Shown here: positions 56,096-64,000 of the stretch, in pieces
Layout: every line of letters begins with the position of its first letter
Numbering within the stretch: the first letter of the stretch is position 1
Source: Macrotis lagotis
Taxonomy: Eukaryota; Chordata; Mammalia; Peramelemorphia; Peramelidae
Assembly: GCF_037893015.1 (NCBI RefSeq)
Contig: NC_133658.1
Coordinates: 142,271,822 to 142,335,821 of the forward strand
Direction of reading: 5' to 3'
Length of the DNA stretch: 64,000 nt
The notes under the pieces: generated by a model
What the model saw: the letters and a program-made list of their open reading frames with translations, nothing else
Databases searched by the model: none
What the model was told of the DNA's origin: nothing
Program-made: the position numbers and the translations under genes

Positions 56096-56744
56096 TCCTT
56101 CACACTGCAGGTATATATACATAATTAGGTATGTAGATACAGATAAAAAAATTAGATACATGCATTTCCAATGTTCTTTTATAATCTTCTTCTAATCTTT
56201 CCTCAAGCTTAATGTATTTTCCTTGTTCCTAGATGGGAAGGAGAGTGTTTGGTTCCAAAAGGCAGAAATCTTATCCTTTCCCCAAGCTTATAGTAGGAGA
56301 TGATGGATGACAGAACAAACCAAGATGGAGAGGCATAGACTCCTTCAGGTATTTTCAATAGCAGAACAAAGCCGTTATTTCTTTTTGAGCAGTGATTTCA
56401 TGTACACAAAAATCAGGATCATTTTTTTCTCTTCCCCAGAAATAGTGAAATTCAATCTTAAAAGAAAAACCCAGGGGAGAAACAGTCCAACCAATCATAT
56501 AATCAATTCTGCTGCATTTCTCTCCATTGACTGAAATATTGACTGCAATGGTCCGAAGTGAGAAACTTGAAAGGATGTGGAAAAGACAGCATATTTTATT
56601 CAAATTTAGTTCTCTTTTCCAGGATAGATTCAAGTTCTCTCAGTTATGCTTGTAGCCAAAGATTAATCACATAAGACTTTCTGTCCAACAACCTCATTGT
56701 GTTAGCTTCTTCTGACCCAGGTGCTGCTTTAGGTCAATTATTTT

Positions 56745-57290
56745 TGTATAGTGGAAAATTTGCTTGAATTCTTAGTAGGAGAACCAGATTTGAGTCCTAG
56801 GTCTGATATTCTCAAGCTGGGCTGCTACAGATGAATCACTTAGCCTCTCTAAGAGTCTCTTTCCTTACCTCCATCATTTTTAGGTCAGACTTGTAATTTT
56901 GTTTTCATAGTGAATTCCAAATGAGAAAATTCCCCTCTACCAATGAGTAATGGCACTGGCTCTGCAGCATATAGTCTTGAAGAGTTGCCTGGTGTCCTGA
57001 AACGCTACATAACTTGTCCAGATTCACACAATCAATAAATGTACAAAGTGAAATTTTAGCCTAGGTCTTCCTGACTTGGAAGCCTTCTCTCTATCCACCC
57101 ACCACATAACCTCTTCATTTTGTTTTTACTACAGGGATAATAGTGGTTTCAGAAATAGCATGGAAAAGTGGATCAATATTGAGCTTGGAATTTGGAAGAC
57201 ATAGATTCAAGTATCTCTTCTGACACATATAAACAATGCGATTATGAGACAAGTCACTTAAATTGTCAGTGCTCAGGGAAACTCTTTTTG
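56745..57290. repeat. Cluster of worn MIR pieces
   Basis: A sense piece at 56745-56875 (AGATTTGAGTCCTAGGTCTG), an antisense piece at 57005-57105 (TCTTCCTGACTTGGAAGCCT) and a sense piece at 57155-57290 (GGAAGACATAGATTCAAGTA, GAGACAAGTCACTTAAATTG). All are diverged. Confidence 0.5.
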
Positions 57291-57296
57291 ATTATA

Positions 57297-57431
57297 TTAT
57301 AGCTAAGTTGGAGACCTGCATTGATGGTAAGAGGTTCTCATACTGAAAGTTCACATTTCTGATGAAATCACAGGTCCTTCATACATTCACAAAATAACAC
57401 TTAGATGACTAATCCCATAGAATTTTTGTAA
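57297..57431 (+). repeat. Left arm of a local inverted repeat
   Basis: About 135 bp whose reverse complement recurs at 58837-58970 at roughly 90% identity by my count. The shared core GATGAAATCACAGGTCCTTC is at 57361. The core resembles a SINE tail I recall from marsupials, so the arms may be two copies of one repeat. Confidence 0.85.
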
Positions 57432-57999
57432 GGAAACCATTTTTTGAAACTTAAAGCACTATAGAAAGGGGAGTTATTTTTAATTCAATACTTCACTCTT
57501 CCATACATGTTCAATATTTGATTTTGTCCCCTGACATGGATTATATCTCAGCAATGGGTTCTTCAGATCTTATTTTGAGGACTAAAATTAAATTACTCCC
57601 TTGATGACCAAAGCTAAGGTCATATATCTTTATGAAATTAGCTAGACTGAGTTTAAAGACAACCCAATCTGCCAAAAGGCTATATGTTCAATGAATTTGT
57701 GCTCTGCCACCAGGGTTTGAAGAATTAGGTATTTTATTCTTGCCATTCTCAGATATTTAAGAATGTTCTTGAGTCAACATTGCTTTAAAATAAAAACAAA
57801 AATAAAACTAACAAAAGTTTCAGTGATTCTATTTCTTATTCACAATACGGGTAAAGATAGGGAGTGTTGACTTGAAGATTCCTGTAAGAAACATGCAAGG
57901 ATCAGAGAGGACAGGCTATATGAATCATTTTTCAATGTGGAATAATGAGAAATTATAAGTATGTTCAGGATGCATATGCACTATGCATATTTGTGTATA

Positions 58000-58080
58000 G
58001 GTACAACATATATATAGTTAGTAGATATAAATATATATATATTTGTATGCATATATGCACCTATTTATATATTGTAGTTT
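58000..58080. repeat. AT-rich imperfect microsatellite
   Basis: ATATATAG, AAATATATATATATTTG and TATGCATATATGCACC stretches. Low complexity. Confidence 0.75.
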
Positions 58081-58139
58081 AATTGTTTATGTTTTATTAC
58101 TCCTCGAAATCACATCTGAGATTTTCTTGACAAACTGCT

Positions 58140-58325
58140 TCCCTGGAGTGGTTTGATCTTTCCTTTTCCAGTTCATTTTTCAGATGAAAAAAAAAACTAA
58201 AGCAAACAGAGTTAAGTGACATGCCTAGGATCATACAATTAGCAAGTGTCTAAGGCATATTTGAACTCAAGAAGATAAATCTTCCTGACATCACATCTGG
58301 TACTCTAGTGCTACATGGTACCTGT
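58140..58325 (-). repeat. Mar-1-like CORE-SINE, antisense
   Basis: CCTGGAGTGGTTTGATCTTT, AGATGAAAAAAAAAACTAAA, GCAAACAGAGTTAAGTGACA, TTTGAACTCAAGAAGATAAA and TCTTCCTGACATCACATCTG follow the complement of Mar-1. Confidence 0.75.
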
Positions 58326-58751
58326 AATTCCTTTATATTTTAACATTCTGTGATTCTAAAGGAAACCAATGATTGGCAATATCTATAAAAAAGACTCTGT
58401 TCTTTACAGTGGAAGTAGAAATGCTCAGTGTAATTTCTATCATCTGTGCGCCATCTTTCCAGAACTTGATCTTTATGCAGTGACATGATATAATAGGTTT
58501 GATCCATTAATAGATATGTAAAGGCAGATAGAAAGAAGTCCCTCTTTCCTTAGATGTTCCCTATCTTAGTTTGCTATCTCATTGGTTGGTGGACAGAATA
58601 TTTTGATCTTTATCTCTCTTCTCCCCTCTCTAAATATGTGTTTAAGCATGCATTAGTATGTGTTGTATATTTCAAAAATAATATAGTGAGAGCTTCAATT
58701 ATTAAATTTTTATTATATTGTAATTTTGCCTCTCAAAATTACAATATTGTA

Positions 58752-58794
58752 ATGCCTCTCTCTTAAGTGCTAGACTTGCATCACTAATATCCAT
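58752..58794 (+). repeat. 43-bp segment identical to 60006-60048
   Basis: Starts ATGCCTCTCTCTTAAGTGCT and ends CACTAATATCCAT. Identical over 43 bp to 60006-60048, where it lies within an L2 relic. Here the flanking sequence is not recognisably L2 on the left. Confidence 0.9.
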
Positions 58795-58836
58795 CTAGAC
58801 ATATCATTAAATTATTAAATAAAAGTTTCAAATAGG

Positions 58837-58970
58837 TTACAAAAATTCTATGAGATTAGTCATCTAACTATTATTTTGTAAATATATGAAGGACCTGTGA
58901 TTTCATCAGAAATGTGAACTTCCAGTATGAGAAACTCTTACCAGCAATATGTCTCCAACTTAGTTGTAAT
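58837..58970 (-). repeat. Right arm of a local inverted repeat
   Basis: The reverse complement of 57297-57431 with about a dozen differences. It shares GAAGGACCTGTGATTTCATC. It is separated from the left arm by about 1.4 kb and begins about 40 bp after the 43-bp direct repeat. Confidence 0.85.
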
Positions 58971-59559
58971 CGATAAAATTACTATCAATTCCTAGAACAA
59001 TCTTCAATCCTTTAGTTATGAATTCTTATGCTTGGAAAAAAGTCACTTGAGTAACTATGGGTAGCATGTAAAAGGGGTACAAATATAATAGACAATTCAA
59101 CCAGTGGTTAAATTGCACTGAGAAAGCAGGGAGCAGTCCATGCCTTCAGAAAGCCCTTCTTATTGCCTCTCAGCTAAAGGATAGGAAAAGCAAGTTCTGG
59201 CTTGGAAATTAATGATTATGATAAAAACCTGGTGGTGACCCAGAGTATAATTTCACTAGAAAGCATGGAACATTAAGAGACATGGGAATAATAGATCTTA
59301 AAGGGAGGGAGCACACTCTCCCAGGAAGGAATGGTATACTAATGGGTAGTAAGTAAGGTTGCCCTAAATGGAAGTCAGCATCCTCCAGCAAAGTCTCCAG
59401 TACTCCATTCTAGGTATAATCTAATCAATTTGATACAAATTTATTATATGAACTGTAAATATGAAGATTAGAATGATATTAACTTAAAAGTTGCATGTGC
59501 TCATTATCAACAAATTATGTCCAACTAACCACTTTTGCTATGGCAAGATGAAGACATGA

Positions 59560-60390
59560 GGAAATATCCAAAACATAATTTAATTGAATTTCAGGAAAAC
59601 ATCAAATTCTTTCATGATCTAATTTTCTCCACTTTATCTCCTATTACTTCACTTCTTATTCCTTTGGATGGTGGCTTTCAACTGAAATTATTTTCTCCAA
59701 ATTCAATGGCCTTTTATTTATCCTCATCCTTCTTGACCTTTCTGTGGCATTTAATATTTTTGATCACTATCCTCTACAATAATCTTTTTTTAGGGTTTTT
59801 GTGACACTGTTCTTTTTTGATTATACTCCTCCCTGTTTAACTACTCCTCGACTATCTTCTTTCCTGGATCATCATCCTAACTAAATCAAGGCTATGTTTT
59901 GAGCACTCTTCTCTATATTTACCTCTCTTTCTTACTAACTACTTAATTTCCATGGATTTATCATCTCCATACAATTTCCTCTGAGATCTAAATACATATC
60001 CAAATATGCCTCTCTCTTAAGTGCTAGACTTGCATCACTAATATCCATTTAAACATTTTGACCTATTTGGCTCATGGTCATCTCAAACTCAACAAACAAC
60101 TTAATTCAGTGTCTTCTCCACTAACCCACTCCTTCCAAAATTACTTATTTCTTTCTCTTTTCTAAACATTCAATTACTTAGGTTTATGATTAGACTAATC
60201 TTTGACCCCTCATTCCCTCTCACTCTACATGTTCAATCAGAGGCTAAATCTTGTTTTTGTCTCCACAACAAAGCTGACAACCATTTTTGTTCTCTTTACT
60301 CATATACTCATCTCCCTAGGTTAAGATTTCATCACTTGGCATTATGTTCCTTGATTCATCTTCCTCTCCTCTTCAATTCACAATGTATAT
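59560..60390 (+). mobile_element. L2 relic, sense
   Basis: CTTCTTGACCTTTCTGTGGC and ATTTTTGATCACTATCCTCT (59730-59775) translate as LDLSVAF.IFDHYPL, the L2 'LDLSAAFDTVDHSLL' RT block. TCATCTCAAACTCAACAAAC near 60080 and TTTGACCCCTCATTCCCTCT near 60200 follow in L2 order. The frame is lost soon after the RT block. Confidence 0.7.
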
Positions 60391-60394
60391 ATAA

Positions 60395-60398
<4 letters not shown>

Positions 60399-60439
<41 letters not shown>
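60399..60439. repeat. (TA)n microsatellite
   Basis: About 40 bp of TA dinucleotides directly after the L2 relic. Confidence 0.96.
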
Positions 60440-60442
<3 letters not shown>

Positions 60443-60939
60443 AAAGTGATTTTCCTAATTTTTTGATATGATCATGTTCCCCCCCATGTAAAAATCTCTA
60501 GTGATTTGGCCACAGTAAAAGAGTTGTGAAAGGAAGTGAAGTAAATAACCTAGCATCTCACAAAAGGTCTGCTGTTAGCACAATGATATTTTGATAGTAC
60601 AGGAAAGAAGTGATGAGAGCTTGACTCTCTAAGTACAGAGAACAAGAATGGATATAAACACATAGGAAATGGGAGATTTAATATAATAGAAGCTTAATAT
60701 GAATTGATATGGCAATAAAAAGAGGTAATTGGTCTTAGTTCACTTCAAATGAACTATAGTTTACAAGGCAAGAGAGAAGATAAACTCATTATACAATGCC
60801 CTGATTAGATCGCATTTGAAGTTTTATAGTTTTTTCTTAGAATCACATTTTGAAAGGGGACATTAACACTTTGGAGTCCATCTAGTTTGCTAATGGCACA
60901 TAGAAACCATGGCAATGAAGAAATTTGACATAGAACCAT
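60440..60939. other. Unannotated sequence
   Basis: No gene, RNA or nameable repeat is seen. Confidence 0.4.
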
Positions 60940-61115
60940 ATGTTTGAGTTGAAATAGGCCTTCAAGACCATTAAATCCACTTCACCTCATGATACAGATG
61001 AAAAATCTGAGGATGAAGTTAAACGACATGCCCAGGATTACAGAGTGTCTGAGGCAGGATTTGAATTCAGCATTTTTTTATGTCAAATATATCCACTGCA
61101 CTACCTGATTGCCCC
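60940..61115 (-). repeat. MIR/CORE-SINE relic, antisense
   Basis: GTTGAAATAGGCCTTCAAGA, TGATACAGATGAAAAATCTG, GACATGCCCAGGATTACAGA, GGCAGGATTTGAATTCAGCA and CACTGCACTACCTGATTGCC are in complement order. Confidence 0.72.
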
Positions 61116-61979
61116 ATGTTAAACATAAGTAGACTAGAACCTATTTTCAATGGCAATATTTGTAAAAGTGATATAATTAAAACCATTGAGGAAATTACAA
61201 TCAGAAAATAAAGGGGACAGTTTTGTAGTGAAAGCCAAGAGCAACACATGAATGCTTCTCTGTTAAGCATGAAATATGGAATGGCAAAAAAGATTGGCCT
61301 TGAACATGTTAGGTAGATTCTTTGTAAAGGATCCATTGGTGAGCCTGGACATAGAACCAGATGACATGAGCAAGTTGTATTTTGGGCTGATTGATTAAGT
61401 ATCAAAGTCTAACCTATGCTGGGGGGTAGGTGGATATTTATCAATAAGGTGGATATGTAAGTGCTTTTAGAAGTTGGAATAAATGCTAAATAAAGAGCAG
61501 TTATCATTTCTTATGCTTATATCAAAGTCTACAATGAATTCCTATTTAAATTCATCTTTCTATTTTTTTCTACCCACATCCGTCTCTCTTTAGCCTTCTC
61601 CATATGATTCTGTGACTCTTTGTGTGTGTCTAAATGGGGATGCAGACTGATACAGGGATGTGGATGTGACTATAGATAGAAATTTATTTTTTAGCTCAGC
61701 TTTTTTCCTCTGGAGATAGTTGTTTTTACTGCTGCAAATGCTGAAGCTTCTAAAGGAAGGTCTGGATTTAATCTTTTAACTTTTGTATTGGCATAAATAC
61801 TGTTCCCATACCCTGTGCTCAAAGCCCTGAGTGTTAGGAGAGACTTCTCAACTGAAAATGAGAACTATGAACATTGTATTTTGGAGTCAAGAACAATAAC
61901 TCTAATATTTGTGGAGAGCAGTTCAAAATTTCACATCTAAGGTCTTCAAAGCAATCTTATTAGGTAGAGGTGGTGTGAA
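61116..61979. other. Unannotated sequence
   Basis: A 112-residue open frame crosses 61067-61405 on the minus strand but overlaps the MIR relic and shows no domain. I see no other structure. Confidence 0.4.
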
Positions 61980-62535
61980 TAATTATATCTTTTGAGGAAA
62001 ACAGAGGAAACTGAAACTCAGTTGAAGTGCTTTGTCCAGACTAAAAGAGGTAATTATAATAGGCAGCCTTCAAAGTGTTTTAAGGTTGTGACAGAGTGAT
62101 TTACATATTTACCACATTTGATGTACAACAATTCTGGGAGGTATATACTATTATTATCATCCTTAGCTTACAAAGGAGGAAACAGGAAGAGAGAAGTTGT
62201 GATGCTCAGGATCAGAGTAAGATTGATTTGAACTCAGCTCATAATGATTTCACATCTAGTGCTCTATCCACTGTGCCACTTACTTTCTGGGTAGTAAGTG
62301 GAACAACCAGGACTTGAACCCATACCCTCTGATGCCACTTTCCCTCTCCTCCACCTTTCACCATACTTCTCTCCTTACTTTTTATTTTTATATTTTCCTT
62401 TGATGTTTACCAGAGTCTGATTTCTTCTATACTTATTTGTGTCCCTTCCTAAAATAGATTTTGGAGCTCGAAGAGACCTAAGAGATCATCTAATACAACC
62501 CTTTAATTTTACATAAAAGGAAACAGATACCAGAA
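61980..62535 (-). repeat. Three MIR pieces, antisense
   Basis: 61980-62050 (GAGGAAACTGAAACTCAGTT), 62095-62285 (TACTATTATTATCATCCTTA, GTGCTCTATCCACTGTGCCA) and 62455-62535 (GGAGCTCGAAGAGACCTAAG, ATCATCTAATACAACCCTTT). The second is the best kept. The short stretches between them are unassigned. Confidence 0.65.
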
Positions 62536-62671
62536 AAATTCTTATTCTCTATCCCCTGCACCTCTCTCTGTTTCAATATAAGCCTTTTGATAGGTATCCA
62601 TTTTATATTTATCTTTGAGTATGCTGTAGTATTTAGCACTTTTACATAATAAAAGCTTAATTAATGAGCAA

Positions 62672-62999
62672 TGAAGAAAAGAAAGAAATAAGAACAGAAG
62701 GAGAAAAGGAAGGAGAAGGAAAAGAAAAAAGAAGGAAGAAAAAAGGAAGGCATGGAGGGAGATAAGGGGAGAATAAAAAAAGAAATAAAAGGAGGAAAAA
62801 TGGACGCAAGGAGTGATGGAAGGAAAGAAAATGTGAAGAAGAAATGGAGGGTGAAAAAAAGAAGAAAAGGAGTAAAGGAAGGAAGAAAAAAGGAAAAAAG
62901 AAAGAAGGAAAGGAAGGAAGGAAAGAGAAGGAAGGAAAAGGGAGGAAGGAAAAGAGAGAGAGGGATGGAAAGAAAAAAAGGAAGAAAGGAAGGAAGGAC
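62672..62999. repeat. 330-bp homopurine (GGAA/GAAA)n tract
   Basis: Almost only A and G, with GGAA/AGAA/GGAAGGAA units and rare T or C. The Lys/Glu/Arg-rich plus-strand and Phe/Ser-rich minus-strand frames across it are products of composition, not genes. Confidence 0.95.
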
Positions 63000-63868
63000 C
63001 TATTCATTACAAATGCTAGGCCCTTTGCTAAAATGGATCCCTAAAAAAATGTTACTCTATTGCTTATAGAAAAAGGCAGGTGTCTAAAGGGAAGGGTCTA
63101 ACAGAACAGGTACTATACCTACTGAGTTAGTTTAGAGCATATTTTATGGCATATGATTAGTTTCTGTCAGCCAGCAAGTACATTTACAGCCATCGCCCTG
63201 AGCACATTTGAATAATGTCTCTATCTACCAGTTTGATGTGGTATAGAATAGCAACTTTGTTCTTTGCATTTTTATACAAAGTTGTGAAGACTTTTTTATG
63301 ACAGTGTGTGTGGCTCTCAATAAGACACATAAATGATGAATTTCCAAGTTACTCCACCAGAGGGAACAATGTGCTAAAAACAATATCTGGCTGGGAAACA
63401 GAAACAAAGGCAGGACCAATACCTGAAATAGCCAGTGACAATGGGCAATCCTAGATTAGGGAAAACTCTCATCTTTAATCATATCTTGTGTACTGTCTAA
63501 TCATTTATTCAAATTACACATACTTATGAAGTACCCACTGTGGGCTTGGTGTTGGAATAAGTTTTGTAATAGATAAAATATTAACAGATCACTATAACAT
63601 ACAATAATTTATGAGAATTATATTAAATCCAAAGAAGGAGGTTGTTACTAATTGGAAGAATCAGGGAGTTTTTTAATTATAGCCTATTCTAATGGAGCAA
63701 AACTATTGTGTTAGGAATCAGCTTATCCCTAAGACACATCTTACAATGATGCTCACTAGATTTTTCAAGATGATGTGCTGAAAATGATTCCTTTGAGAGG
63801 GGAAAATGGATTTCTTGAAAATCTCAGGCAATAGGATACCTATTTAGCAATGGGTTCATCATTTTCAA
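63000..63868. other. Mostly unannotated sequence
   Basis: ATTCAAATTACACATACTTA and AAGTACCCACTGTGGGCTTG near 63508-63547 recall the dispersed L2/MIR motif. Otherwise nothing is recognised. Confidence 0.4.
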
Positions 63869-64000
63869 CTGGTATCTTCCTCCTTGTTTTCCTTCCCTTC
63901 TCTTTTCCTTCTCTTTTTTTCTCCCTCCCTCCCTCCCTCCCTCCCTCCTTCCTTCTTTCCCCCCCCCCTCCCTCCCTCCCTCCCTCCCTCCCTTCCTTCC
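63869..64000. repeat. Homopyrimidine (TCCC/CTTC)n tract, cut by the window end
   Basis: C/T-rich from about 63869 with CTCCCTCCCTCCCTCC from about 63920 and a C run near 63960. It continues past the window edge. Confidence 0.95.

Noticed and set aside
62657..63069. Long Lys/Arg/Glu-rich (plus) and Phe/Ser/Pro-rich (minus) open frames
   Set aside because: They come from the homopurine tract. Stop codons are rare in such composition, and no domain is present.
1..64000. LTR retrotransposon or endogenous retrovirus
   Set aside because: I looked for long direct repeats with TG..CA ends, primer-binding sites and gag/pol/env-like motifs. All RT traces have the L1, L2 or CR1/L3 form, and none is retroviral.
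1..64000. CRISPR array, operon, ribosome-binding sites or other prokaryotic features
   Set aside because: The window is vertebrate repeat-rich DNA. There are no regularly spaced direct repeats of CRISPR size and no gene clusters.
1..64000. Functional tRNA genes suggested by SINE heads
   Set aside because: The tRNA-like boxes belong to SINEs with A-tails and target-site duplications. No complete cloverleaf was found.

Overview
The window looks like AT-rich, non-coding DNA from a marsupial genome. The evidence is the repeat content. A young tRNA-derived SINE begins GGGGCAGCTAGGTGG and ends ..TTGCCTTGCAAAAA. CORE-SINEs of the Mar-1 kind carry an RTE/Bov-B-like tail (CACAAAGAGTCAGACATAACTG-type). 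There are marsupial-style L1 and half-L1 (HAL1) elements and many worn L2, CR1/L3 and MIR copies. The young SINE type, with its TAATAATTACCTAGCTGTGTGG segment, would fit an Australasian lineage, but that is from memory and uncertain. I see no intact host gene, no tRNA or rRNA gene, no CRISPR array and no LTR retrovirus. It is probably a gene desert or a large intron.

Layout. 1-5035: old MIR/Mar-1 debris, with an L1 3' UTR piece nested inside a Mar-1. 5036-11678: a near full-length L1 on the minus strand, bounded by a 13-bp target-site duplication (TSD). 12283-15738: a HAL1-like element on the minus strand (5' UTR, ORF1, 3' UTR, no ORF2). 16016-16806: a broken TRIM-family copy on the minus strand (RING followed directly by PRY/SPRY). 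17881-20530: two young SINEs around a long L2 relic. 21979-25670: truncated L1 copies and a SINE pair. 25670-29815: a CR1/L3 LINE split by an L1, which is itself split by a SINE. 29990-33910: SINE, MIR and L2 pieces, the last L2 being split by an L1. 34133-46801: an old L1 on the plus strand whose ORF2 is interrupted by a 6-kb composite (39447-45433). The composite has an L1 5' half joined to a HAL1 3' half. 47630-52000: L2 relics with L1 and SINE insertions. 52000-64000: MIR and Mar-1 debris, L2 and RTE-like pieces, a local inverted repeat, microsatellites, and purine and pyrimidine tracts at the end.

Two observations stand out. The L1/HAL1 composite has one pair of flanking repeats, which suggests template switching during reverse transcription. 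A SINE-derived block also sits at the same place, in the same relative orientation, in the 3' UTRs of both HAL1 copies, so it is probably a captured part of the element and not a chance insertion.

None of these open reading frames works together as a pathway. The biology here is retrotransposon insertion, nesting and decay. All family calls rest on reading motifs by eye, and boundaries are good to roughly 5-30 bases unless a TSD is given.
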